Under the pieces are notes generated by a model. That model was not told where the DNA came from and searched no databases. It saw nothing but the letters and a program-made list of their open reading frames with translations. 64,000 nucleotides of DNA from Rotaria sp. Silwood1 (lineage: Eukaryota > Rotifera > Eurotatoria > Philodinida > Philodinidae). Within the stretch, counting starts at the first letter, position 1; each line of letters begins with the position of its first letter. This document shows, one piece after another, positions 1 through 12,500 of the stretch. The position numbers were made by a program, and so were the translations under genes. The stretch covers positions 50,819 through 114,818 of the forward strand of contig CAJNOP010000687.1 in the NCBI GenBank assembly GCA_905250075.1. Reading direction: 5' to 3'.

Positions 1-157
1 ATTAACATCAGACGTGAAGAATCTACTCATGTGCGCGAACGGCTGTTCGAGGAAATTTTAAAAAAATTTAGTAGCATCTGAGAAATTTTTTTTTGACAAA
101 TATTTTCTCTCCTAGAGAAAATTTTTCAAATGAATTTCGGTTTATTTAAATATCGGA

Positions 158-747
158 TGGGTCAAAGGTAAGGAAACACAAATTTTTTTTTGATTTTGTC
201 TCTATACATGAATAATAAAATCTCTTATTTATACCACATTTACTAGATAGCGATATTTACATGTGTAGCATATTATCAGTCCCTGGGCTCAATAGTTTGT
301 TTCAAAAGCGTACAGATATATTTTGTATACTCTTTTGTGACTGTAGCAAAACTGACCATTTCTTGTCGAATGTTATTTTGGCTTTTTTTGTATGATTGAA
401 CCAATTTGAAGAATACATCGAATGGTATATTCTTTTTTTTTGAATTCTTTAAGATAAAACAATACAAAAAATAATACAAATATGTTTTAGTCTGCAAATT
501 GGTAGAGTCAGACGAAAAGTGGTTATCAAATTCTACAAAAAAGCAATAATTCTTGTTCCAGTCACATAGAAGTACACGAGATGAACCGATGTGTTTTTGA
601 AACAAACTATTGAGTTCATAGACAACTGATATGCTATGCATCTGACTACCACTACCTAGTATATGTGCTATAAATAAGAGATTTTATTATTCATGTATAG
701 AGACGAAATTAAAGAAAATATTGTGTTTCCTTACTTTTGGCTCACCC
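158..747. mobile_element. Short TIR DNA element (non-autonomous or remnant)
   Basis: The two ends are long inverted repeats. The left arm begins near GGGTCAAAGGTAAGGAAACA (about 159-178) and runs to about 232; the right arm mirrors it at about 672-745. A second inner inverted repeat is anchored by AGTTTGTTTCAAAA (about 293-306) and its complement near 596-610. A minus-strand reading frame of 121 codons (276-641) fills the centre but shows no domain I recognise, and its ends lie in the inner repeat. A relative with the same terminal and subterminal motifs lies at the far right of the window. The layout fits a Tc1/mariner-like miniature element; the family is inferred from structure only. Confidence 0.7.
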
Positions 748-1433
748 TTTATACATCAATAAGGCCTTCAACTTTTCTTTTTTCTTTTCTTTTGATTAAA
801 CTTCTAAAAGACTCATCTGCGTCTTTATCTTAATGTCGGTATCGTCTACCTATATTTACGCTCATCATGTATCTTGCCACTTCTTTCACCCTGTCTCTTT
901 GTGCCTATTTGTGAAACAGCACGCACTATTTGAGTTCTCCTCTTTTTTTTCTATACTTTTTCCTTATGGAATGCCACTACTTGCCGTTTTTTCCTCCGTT
1001 GCTATATACAGTTGCTGTTGTATGTGCGTATGCATATAATACCACTAGGATGACTAATATATGGTCATCAGTGACTGAATCAAACCATTTTTCGTTCAGT
1101 TTGAATTTACTTTTAAAAATTGATTTGAGTTCAGCTCAGTTCGAGTTCGGTTCCATTCGAGTAACCCTAGTTCCATCAAATCAGGAATACACGATAGGTT
1201 CAAATCTGTTTCTTCTGGTTCAGTGAGTTTAAATCGTTTACGAAAAGCACAAGTAACAAGAAAACTCGTTTTTTAATTGAGTTTTATAGTGGGGAAAATT
1301 TTTCGCAAAAATTTTGCCGTTCGGGGAAATTTTTTATTTTACCAGCAGATTCTGCACATCTGTTTATTATTTTTGTCTTTGTCATATTTAATTTATTTGT
1401 AAAAGAAAAAAATAAAATCGTTCATAATTCATT
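748..1433. other. Intergenic stretch, with TTCGAG/TTCAG-rich patch
   Basis: No gene is supported here. From about 1078 to 1245 the sequence is simple and cryptically repetitive, built from variants of GTTCAGTTCGAGTTC. The rest is AT-rich spacer leading to the 3' end of the CFAP206 gene. Confidence 0.5.
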
Positions 1434-4400
1434 TTATTCATCAATATCAACTGTTAAATCTATTTTTTTAACATTAGCTGGTAAAAATTGTCCATCATCA
1501 CGTCGTTGATGTCCACGAATACCACTTAAATAAACTTTTGGTTGTGGTACATTCGAATAATTATCACGTTTTGTTTGTATAAATTGATCTTTTGGTAAAT
1601 AAACTTGTGTAGAATTTTCTCGTCGAAAATTACTTGTATTTGTTTGTATAGATTTTGTTAAACGTCTTCGTAAATTAGCTAATTTTAATGCTTTACGTCT
1701 TAATTCCCATTCATTCCATTCATAATTTTTAACAATATTTTTTTCATAAAAATGTGTATCAGTTTGTGTACCAAAATCAGCTTTCATTTGTGGTTTAGAT
1801 GAAACTTGTGCTAAATCACCATACGAAGCAACATTTGAAAATTGTGTATGTAAATCAAGTAATTGAATAAGTTCAGGATTTAATTTAGCATTATTTGCTA
1901 TTGATTCAATATATGTTGAAGGTTTTCGACAAAATAAAACAGCTTCTTTTGGTTCACTAAATGAATAATAACGATCATTGATTTGAACAATACCAATACG
2001 TGTATCACCATGTATTAATTTAAAATCATTTAAGGCTAAGTTATAGGCACAAAAACCTAGAAAAATAAAATAAAATAACTTTGATAAAAATAAGATCTAA
2101 AAAAAATATTCAAGTCAATGTTTCCATTTTCTAGATGAACAACTATGTTATTCTCTACAGTAAGGCTACGATTTAAAGAGCACATCATTTTTCCAAATCT
2201 CAAGAAGGAATATAAACACCTATCTTTCAGATAACGTACGGTACAATGTGCAGCCTAGCAGTAAACTAAATAGTTCGATATCTTCCGTACAAGTATAATT
2301 AGATGTAGTTCTGGATAGAGTACGTTGTAGAGCCTGTCGAGTTCAAAAATTCATGAATCCAATACGCTCTAGTAATCTGAGAAATGTGTATGAATTCCAT
2401 TGAGAGTATCAAAGTACGGTTCGATTAGGTTCAGATTTAAATCTGACGAACGATCTGAGATAAAAAAGTTATTAGTAGTTTTTCCGGAGTCATTCCCTGT
2501 CTCGTTGTACTGAAGTTTCCACTTAGTCTAGCCTTGATGGTTTTGCAAAATTTCACAAGATTTTTTATTTCATTTATAGTTGGTTTTTGACAATTTAAAC
2601 TGTTGAGAAATTCAATAATTAACATTTACCTTTATACATTATTGGTAATTTATCAAAATTTTTTGTTGTATCTTGATAATACCAAACTCCTTCAGCATTT
2701 CGTTCTTCTGGTTGTACAACAACACCACCATTATTGACTTGTAAACGTTGTTTATCAGTTACAATTGATACTTTCATTAAACATTTTCTTATAGCTTCAT
2801 CAGCTAATAATTCTTTAGAATTAAGTGTATATGGTTCAAGACTATATACTATAAAAGAAATTTTTAGTAAATATATTAATGAAATATTCTAATTAAATTT
2901 TTATTTACAAATATTTGAAAGTACACTAAGTAAAACCATTTCATCTTGAAAACCAAACCATATTGTAGCCAAATGCATAAATTGAGGATAAACTTGAGCA
3001 GTAGGTACTCTAAATTAAGAAATTATCTTATTTAAAAAAAAAAAGAATTCATCATATTTCAAAAATGATTATCTCAAATAGTATTTTGTTTAGAAATTAA
3101 AATTTTATACGATATATAAATCTCTCGTATAAGGTTCTTAGTCAAGTTTGAAATAATTTATGATGAAAATAAATCTACAAATGTTGCAATATTTATTGTA
3201 GAATGTAGTTGTTTGATGAATTAATTTATACTCTACACGATAATACTTTGAATAATTTTTAAAAACATGATTATTCAACAATACTTTTACATTCACTCTT
3301 TCAATAAATTCTAATATTTTCAAGTTTGCTTTGAAAAATTCGTTTGAGAGTTGTCCTACATTGAAATTGAAACATACAAAAAAAAGAAAGAAGCTATTTT
3401 GATTTATTCATTACGTAGTATATTATTTTTATTACAAAACAAGAAATTTAGCTTAATCTAATAATCTCTACATACAAAATAAATCTTCTTCTATTCAAAC
3501 AATGAACATATAATGAATAGAATAAGTCTAACACCTACGGATTCATAAGATAAAATAGAAATCATTATTGGACAATTCATAAATATTTACTATTAAAGAG
3601 TACTATGTTGGGTCAAGTTGACAAACTAGATCAATTCATTATACTAGGCGCAAAGTTATCGCGAGTAGTACACAACATGGCCAAACTTTTAGATCAAAGT
3701 CATTCTTTCTAAGTTATCTCTTTTCTTAAACAATGTTTATTGTAACAAACCTTAGATAAAGGTAAAAATAAATAACATTGATGATATTATTTATGAAGAA
3801 GAAGAAGAAGAAAAACTATTTTTCTAATACATTCAATTCGATTCAATGATATAACAATATATAAGAATGTTTTTTTATTTAACTGTATACATAATAAAAT
3901 ATATATCTGTATAGAAATTTCTCCTGTAGCACTTATATCTAATTGGTTTTATTCAGTATCATAATAATTTAAGTATGTTTGTATTTTATAATGACTGCTC
4001 TAGTGAATACCAAATATGTGACTAAATACCAGTCAGAAAAGTAACACCGGGTACTAATCTCGAAGTGATCAGGATTAGTGAGTACTGATCGTTTGAAAGA
4101 TTTTTGCTTAAGATAGCCAAATTTTAGACGAACATTGAAGTGTTTTTTTGTGAACTAGTGAGTGACACGTTGAAAAAAACAACGTGTTCAGAATTAGGAG
4201 AATTCGTTCTCTTTGACGTCCTATCTGCTTGGAATACTTTTGATTAGACTGTATGAATTACGACTTCTCCGGTTCTTTTAATTGCTTCAATAAGTGTGTT
4301 TGTTATACATGATGAATCGAGAGTACTCGTCGAGTTTACGAACTCAACCTGTTGAAGAACTCTTTACTATTATTTAAATGTTGTTCTTTAAGTACTGTTA

Positions 4401-5672
4401 CATTATTAGAATAAAAATATCGACATTTTTTGTTTTTCTTCTTTTAAAAATAAATTTAATTTAACTAACGCTGTTTTATTTTGTATTGTTGTTTTAAGTT
4501 GTTCTAAACGTGCTTTAAATTGTGATAATAATTCTTCAACTTCATGTGCACTTTGTCGTACATCATTTGAAAGTATATTAAGATAAAGTTCAAGTTGTCG
4601 TGAATTAATCATTGATTCTTGTACTCGATGTTTAGTTGCATCTTTACTTAATTGTTTTTGTGATAATGTTGTCATTGTATCTAATACAGCAATAAATTTT
4701 TCACTTGAATCAATAGCATCATCTGTTTGTTGTTGAATTTCTTTTAATGTTGCTGGTATAGCTTCATTTAATATAGCTAAATTATACAATAAAAACAACA
4801 ACAACAAAAAAAAAAACAGTAAAAATTTTCTATTTTGTTTTTTTTTACCAGGTAAATTATCAATTCCTTCACCACCTTTTCCACATTCTTTATTAAATAA
4901 ACGTATACCAGTAACAATTTGTGTTAATTCAACTAATTGTCGATCTTTATCACGTTTTGATAAACTAAGAAAATTTCCTAATTCTGTTTGTGGAAAAACA
5001 CTTTGTAAAGCAGCTGTTGCTTCACGTACAACAGATATATCTAAAATAAATATTTTTCATTCTTTTTGTTCTTATTATTAATAGTCAAAAAATTTTACCT
5101 GTTGGTGAACCAAGTCCAGATCGAAGTAATACACTTGAAACAATTTTTCGATAAAGTGATTCAAGTTCATCTTTAGATGCTGCTCGATTATCAGTTATTT
5201 CACGTAAAATTGGTTGAAGACGAGTTTCTATATTTATAAAAAACAAAAAAAAAAAAAAATTAATTTAATTTTTTTGTTTTTTTTTACCAAGTACACGTCG
5301 ATGTTCAGTTAAAAATTCATCACGTGTTGTATAATTCATATCAAAATAAACTTGCATTTTAATTGTATCAAGTGATGATGATTTATTATCAAGTAAACGT
5401 CGAACACATAAATCAATAAGACGTTTAACATCATCAGATGCTAATACACGATCTACTTGAAAATCATTTTGTGGTTCAAGTACAACTGCTTTAACAATAA
5501 ATGCTACTAATGTTTCAGATACACCTATATTTAAAAAATATTATTATATAAATAGGACAAAAACAATACAAACAAACAAACCTTCGCCACGAGATGCACA
5601 TTCTTGAACAATTTCTCGAATAATATTTTTAATAACACCTTCAGCTTGTATACGATTAGCTGTACCACTCAT
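1434..5672 (-). CDS. CFAP206: Cilia- and flagella-associated protein 206
   Basis: In family members this protein docks radial spoke 2 and a dynein to the axonemal doublet microtubule. Eight exons (minus strand): 5672-5582, 5524-5288, 5227-5099, 5040-4849, 4776-4470, 3009-2909, 2848-2630 and 2056-1434. They sum to 1,899 nt, giving 632 residues; the human protein is about 622. Colinear matches include the start (IIREIVQECASRGEG), the segment REITDNRAASKDELESLYRK, IVTGIRLFNKECGKGGEGID, EAIPATLKEI, and the C-terminal block EWNEWELRRKALKLANLRRR with FRRENSTQVYLPKD. All junctions are GT/AG and keep the frame. Introns are 54-72 bp, except 573 bp and 1,460 bp ones in the 3' half. The ATG at 5672 is the first in frame and matches the family N-terminus. 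The gene looks intact. Confidence 0.95.
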
Positions 5673-6730
5673 GATTTTGTTTTATCCAAAAAGAATAAAG
5701 AAAAGTTTCGTCTTTTCTTTTTCATTAAGAATCAAAATTTGATACAAAAATAAAGAAAATTTTTGAACTGTATTTAATTATTACTTTTGAAAATAATCCT
5801 TTTTTTTTTATTCTCCAAGAGAATAAATATTTCTTGCACGAATATGTTGTTTTTTTTCTTCTCTTGTGTTTTATTTTTGAAATTCAATTATATTAAAAAA
5901 AAAAGCGGAGACAGACGATCATCAACATGTTAGATAAATGATTAATTTAAGTTTCCGATTGTCGATCAGAAAAACAAATCGGAAACGATTAAGAATCTGT
6001 ACTATGTAAATATCTCTAACTTTAGCAAGTGCACAAAGTGATTGTTTTTTTTCCTGTCTGTCAACATCATAGAAAGACTTTATCAGCGAAAAAAAAAACT
6101 TTGTCTGGAACAAGATGATATTGTTGAATTATTCATGTGAAAAGATTATATTTAATAAATTTTCGAAACTAAAAATGATTACTTTGATAGAATTGAGCTT
6201 TAATATATTCGTTTTCTTTTTTTTTTATCTTCAGATATAAGATAATACAAATGAACAAAATATCTTCACTTGTTCTATTCAATATTTTTCCTTCTAATGT
6301 AAAAAAAAAACAAAATTTCGGTAAAATATCTTGACAGACACCTACTTTTGTTTAGAATACTAATAGAGTAGACAAAAAATAAAATAAAAAGATTCTCTAT
6401 TTATTGATGTTTTGAGATACCATTTGCTAGATTTTATTCAATATTGTTTCTTAGCAACTAATATAAAATCTATTTTATTATTAGAATATACAAAAATGAA
6501 ATGATATTGTATCAATTGAATAATCAAACAACAATAAATATAATCTTAATTAATTAAATTTAGTTAGACAAATAAATATTAGAGGTCGCTGATTATCAGT
6601 CAAATAAGATATTTGTTTATATTCATGTAGTTAAAAGAAAATCATTAACTAACTATTCTCGACAATGATTGAGTGGCTTGTATTAATATTAACAATACAA
6701 AGCAATCTGCATGCCAGTCTTTCCTTTCAT

Positions 6731-6761
<31 letters not shown>

Positions 6762-7993
6762 GTTATTTGACGTTCGTATTATTATTGTTCTTTCTTGGAC
6801 GAGGAAGATGAGATGCACGAACAAGGCAATAGTTAGTTATTGTCTTCCTTCCGTAGTGTATCATTGTAGACATGAGTTGGGCAAAGAAAACGCAATTATG
6901 TTTACTCAAATACAAGTCTTCTACTGTCGCACAACAAAATTCTTTTGTCAAATGATGTTCGAACGAGAACGATGACAGACACCCGTCATTTAGTTCGAGG
7001 AAAAAGAAAAAGAGAAAGACAGAGAGCATCGACCAAAATAACATACATTGCTTATATCTATTTTGTTGTGTATTCTAGCAATATAAATCGAAATAAGATT
7101 AAGACATAGCCCACACTGTCTTTCTAATGGAATCAAGACGATAAGGAATAGAATCGGAACGAATGAACGAACAACTATCTGTCACTTTTTGCATGATAAA
7201 GTAGTCTTCTTTTGTATGAGTGCAACTGGATCCACTTTTTTTTTTTTTTCTTCTTGAATCAAATCAAACAATTTTTGTTGTTCACGTATTGTCAATGTTT
7301 ATCAAAAACAAGACATATTGCATAAAATTTAAGCTTTTCTATTTTAAAACAGAAGATAAATAGTTCCCTAGAGATAGTTGATCAGGTGTAGAGACAGACA
7401 TAATGAATCGATTTTTTCGGACACAGTTTTTTTTTCTCTATCTTGCCTACGCATATACGTCATTAATGGTGCTGATTGTTTCTTCGTATATATATATCTA
7501 TATATATATATATTCTTAGCATTGATACGTTCAACTATGGATTCAATTGTTGTAAACGGTAAGTTTCTTGAATATAAAAAGGAAACATCGAATACAAATA
7601 TTACTTTTTTCCTCTTCTGTTATTTCCGAAACATTTTTCAATTTTGTTCTTCTATTATTATTATTACTCGTGTATGCTATTACTATTGCTCAAAAATATA
7701 GAATAGGCAAATAAATAATTTATAAATGACAAATACTATCTTTTCCTTTCAGTTTATTGCTTTGTATTAGATCACAATAGATGCTTACAAAAATATCAGG
7801 AAATATAAAATTTCATTTTTGATCTTTTATATATATATATAGATAGATAAAGCTTTAGTCACGAATATATAGTTTTCATTTCGATTTGTCTATATTATAT
7901 CGATTTATTTTTTTTTCTTTTTAAGAACTTTTCGAAAATATTTCTCTTTTAATTTTGCATGAAACATTGACAACAACAACAAAAAAAAGATAC
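5673..7993. other. Non-coding spacer upstream of CFAP206
   Basis: No coding exon recognised. It is AT-rich with long poly-T/poly-A runs, including about 23 T at 6728-6760. Reading frames here translate to low-complexity Phe/Lys-rich strings. The first few hundred bases should hold the CFAP206 promoter, but no specific element is evident. Confidence 0.5.
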
Positions 7994-8908
7994 AATATGA
8001 TTAGATTTAGAGTTAATAAAGATTTAAGAAAATATTATCTCCTATAGATAAATCCAACATGTTTTAAAGTATGTATTTCTAATCACCTTTATAAGCTTGT
8101 CTAGTATTCTTATGACAATAAAAAAGAACATATGTCATATTCAATTAAAATCACTTGATCGCAAACTATCAAAGTACCTATTTAGTGTTATTTTTAGAGT
8201 TCGTTGTTTTTGCTTTTTTTTGTTGTTAAGAAAATTGACATTTTTCTGATTAGAACGAGAGAAGCTATTTTATGAAAAAGACTTTTGTACATCACAGTTA
8301 CCTATATTTATAATTCATCATTAAAACGAAATAAAAAAAAAAAGTATTCATATATTTATATATTTCAGAAAAATAAAAACAATTTTTTTTGTTTTTTAAC
8401 GAAAAGAATTTATGATCAATCTTGACAAGTTAAGCGTTGTTTATGAGTCCTCTCGAGATGAATTTCCGTAAAAGATGTTTTTCTTTTTTTAAGTTTTTTC
8501 CTGAAACATATATATAGCCTTAAGTAGTTTTTTATACTGATTCCAATGTCTGATATTTATTTTTTTTTTTTGTTCTGACGTTGAAGTATAAAAATAGTAA
8601 CTGTTATGTACAACAATATTTTTCATAAAAATGGCTTCTGTCGTTGTAATCAGAAAAACGTCAATTTTCTTAAGAAGAAGAGAAAAAAAAACATAAAATC
8701 TAAAAATAACTAAATAGGTATTTGTGTTGTTCGCGAGCGGATGATCTTAATAGGATATGACACTTGCTCTTTTTTTTATTTCTTCGTCTTTTTACACAAG
8801 AAAACAAGATAGACTTCTAAAGGTGATTAGAAATACAATGTTTTGTAGTATGTTATAGTTATCTATTCGAGATAATATTTTCTTAATTCTAAATTTAATC
8901 ATATAGCA
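7994..8908. mobile_element. Long foldback element (about 0.9 kb)
   Basis: Two arms of about 350-430 bp are imperfect reverse complements. Matching landmarks: ATATGATTAGATTTAGAGTT (about 7996) against its complement near 8890; AAGAAAATATTATCTC (about 8026) against 8871-8886; GTATTTCTAATCACCTTTA (8071-8089) against TAAAGGTGATTAGAAATAC (about 8818-8836); CTATTTAGTGTTATTTTTAG against about 8699-8718; and AAGAAAATTGACATTTTTCT (about 8228) against about 8653-8672. No coding capacity. It lies in the middle of the otherwise empty 10-kb stretch before the amine GPCR. Confidence 0.75.
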
Positions 8909-9528
8909 TAGTTTTTTTTTTCTATTCAATAGAAATATAATAACTTTCGAATAATTTTAAAGATAGATATGATTGAAATATTGAAAATTTCTGTAATAAG
9001 TTTTACATACTAATATATTCATCAATCGAGTTTTTTTTTTTTTGTCTTTTATTGAACAGTTCTCAGTTAGACAATAGTTGATTAAATATTCAAGATGATT
9101 GAAAATAAAATTTAATCAAACTTTATATTTATACCATCATATATACTTGTATATATATATTTCTTTCTTTAGTTTTTCTAGTTTTTGTTTCTCTTCTTCT
9201 TTTTTTTGTTTTTTTTCCTCGAACGTAATACTTCGACAGTAGCTAGTGATGTATGTGTGTGTATGCGCATGCTTTTCAAAAGAGAGGCGACCCCCACTTT
9301 TTTCGCCTCCACGACGACCACTTCCGATACAACACCACCGACTGAGTTCTTTGACTAAGAGCCTGACAAATGCGCAACTATGTGAAGAAAACGAAGAAGA
9401 AGAAGCCAGGAAAAAAATAGATATTGGCTCTTACTATTACTACATGTTTCTTTTATGTAGGCCGCACGTTTGTAATAGAGAAAAAAGAGAAGTATAATGA
9501 AAGTTGTCAACGCGTATAAGGGAAAGCA

Positions 9529-9566
<38 letters not shown>

Positions 9567-12500
9567 CAAAAAAGAATCTGTATATATTTATGTTGTTGTT
9601 TCCATGTTGACCGGGCGAGCTTGCTGTCGAGTTCGGTGTCGTCAATTGCTATAGATTGTCGTAAGTTATTTTAGTTGATTTTACAACTATTGTCTTGTCT
9701 TATTGTTAGTAAAGATAGACAGAATGATATGAAAAAAAAAAAAAAAAACTAATAATAATGTAGTTTTATATAATGAACAATGATATTTTATGTGTCACAC
9801 GCAAATATGAGTAGTATGACAATGATTATATCAGGTGGCTGACAAAATCAATATTGATTGTTCTAGTATTTCTATCTATTGAATATGACAATCAAATATT
9901 TCGTGATACTTTCTATGTGATGTCTTGAGTGTCGACATCGATTTTTATCTTCGAGATAAACAATGGAAATATAAACTAATTGTATTGTGAACTTTTTTCC
10001 AATATGTTAGAAATCAGTCGGTTGTTACTAGACATACACATTCATTCATTCAGTTAGTCGAATAGAAGCGAAAGTCTGTGAAGTTGAACAAATTAGGGCG
10101 TCATCGTTGTCTTCACTTATTCAGCATTGTAATGGAAGAGAAAGACCGACAGAGAGCTTTTTTGCACAGAGAACAAGAGACAAGAACAAAATGAGTTTTC
10201 AATAATATATTGCTCTTGTTAGATGCGCACTAGCATAGAAAGGAACTAGAAGAGCAAGAGCCGGAAGCTTGATGTTAGACAGACATCTTGCAAAAGAGAA
10301 AGAGAGTTCTCATCTCTTTTTTAGAAATAATCATCATCATCAACATTTACTCATCTATATAGCATCTCACGCAGTTCAATACACTACAGGCTTTACTATT
10401 TCATTTATTTAGTGATTCATTTAGTATTATCGTAAGTTACATTGTATGTGTAATATATTGATGATGAAGTACTTATAGAAAGAAAGAAAGAGAGACAATA
10501 TTTTGAAAAAAACTTAATTTATTTTATGTACTTGAAAAGTATAATGAAATCAGGTGAAAGAGTAAGATGTATTCTTGAAAAAAAAAAAAATCTCAACAGT
10601 TCAGAAGATATATTTGGTTTCTATCTTAGTAAGTTCATTTTATTTTTATCATGCCATATTTCTTACGTAAAAAGTATAAATAGTCATCATGTTTATTTTT
10701 AGTAGTTTATGATAGCTTACAATGTTTTCATCTGAAAATAGATTTAGACATATCCTGAAAGATTTGCCTAATGACCACTAAAATATGAATTGTTTACAAG
10801 AAAAAAATAATCAGCTGTATAAAGATCAAGATTATCGGATGTCAATATTTCTTTTTTTTTTCTTCTTCTGTTTGACAATAATAATAATAAATAATGTTTG
10901 CTAGTCTCAAATATATATATATATACGTATATATAAAAATAAATTTTTTTCTAAGCTTAGTATCATTTCGTTTATGTCTAGTGTTCGAATCAACAAGCGG
11001 AAAATTGTATTTTAATGATGATGATCATTCTGCTTCATCAGCTATTCATAGTAATTGCTAGATGTAATTTTCGTTATCTTTTGAAGATGATGAGCATATA
11101 TATCTATGAATACCTTGAGCAATCTAATGATTGATGTTTATTATATTTGATAAAAAAGAAAGAAGAAAACAAAAAAAAAAGAAATCGAGAAGAATATTAG
11201 AATGTTCAAAACGTTTGTTATTCGTTCATATGCGTATATGTCCCTAGTGAATTTGTCGTTGCCAATAAAGCGCGAAATAAAGAAAGAAAAAACGTCATAG
11301 GATATATTGGTTGATGTTATTCGTGTGTTTGTGACTGTTGAAGAGAAACAGAAATAATACATCAACACAACATCTAGTGATGATCTTTTGCCAACCAACG
11401 CTTTTCCACGTCATGTTTAGAGATAGATACATTTGATGTCTATGTGTATATACATGCGTACACGCATGTTAGATGAAGGACGTCATTCAACTAGCGAATG
11501 AGAAACATACTAGTGTTACCGTTGCTTATATAAGAGAAAAACAAGAGAGAATAAGAAAGCATTGTAGACACAGTGGTCGCACATTGCCAAGTGCATACAA
11601 GGAGCATCTTGCCTGCCCGACAAATCAATCTTATCTTCTTTTTCCTGCTTTGCTTGTTCTAATGTAGCAGCCGTTGTTGTTTGTCTGCTCTACAAGTATT
11701 CATCATCTTTCTGTTGATGGTGGCTTGGTTGACGTGAGCGCCTGTGTTTTTCTGTTCGGGTCGTTCTCGTTTACCCGAATTTGGCCATGCATTCAAATTG
11801 GCCGCTACTATATATATATAAACTAATGGTGATGCAAGAGAAATTGAAGGGAGAAGGAAAGCCGAGAAAAAGAAAAAGAAAAAGAGAAGAGAGACCTCTT
11901 CCTAATTGCTGTAACAACCAGCCGATCCACGATTACATATGAAAGACGAGAACGACGAGTTTTCTTCTTTTTTTTCTTCTTCTTTTTTCTTTCTTTTTTT
12001 TTTTTTTTTTTCTATTACTTCTTGTTTTATCGTAACAAATAATAGCTGTGTTGAATGGGTGCCGAAACACGTGAATTATAACCAAATATAAAGCGAGTAT
12101 GACAGTATAGATAGACAGCATTCAAGATTAGCCTTGTCTTTTAAGCCACTCGTACGAAACTACTTAGGATCATTGTCATCCCGTAATATCTCGCTTGTCA
12201 ACATATATACATTGACGATTTCTTTATAACAACAATAATAAACAACAAAAGATCACAGAGAGAAGAAACATCTATTATTTCAATGTAATAATGTACACAG
12301 CAGGAAGAACTTTGTCATAACAGAAAGATCTATTTTACTCTTGAAAAAAAAAAACATATACTTTTCTCTTTTATAATATTTGAAGAAAGAAGGAAAGAAA
12401 AAAAAAATAAAAAATTCGTTAAAATCTATTCATATTATGAAAATAACATCTTAGATTGTCGAATTGATGAATATTGTTTTTTCTTGTTTGTTTCTAGATA

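Noticed and set aside
276-641. 121-codon minus-strand frame as a host gene
   Set aside because: It lies wholly inside a TIR element and shows no domain or splice context.
6673-7044. Phe-rich frames on opposite strands
   Set aside because: Driven by a poly-T run; composition is low complexity.
9246-9645. Frames with poly-Glu or Leu-Ser repeats
   Set aside because: Produced by GA-rich simple sequence; no domain.
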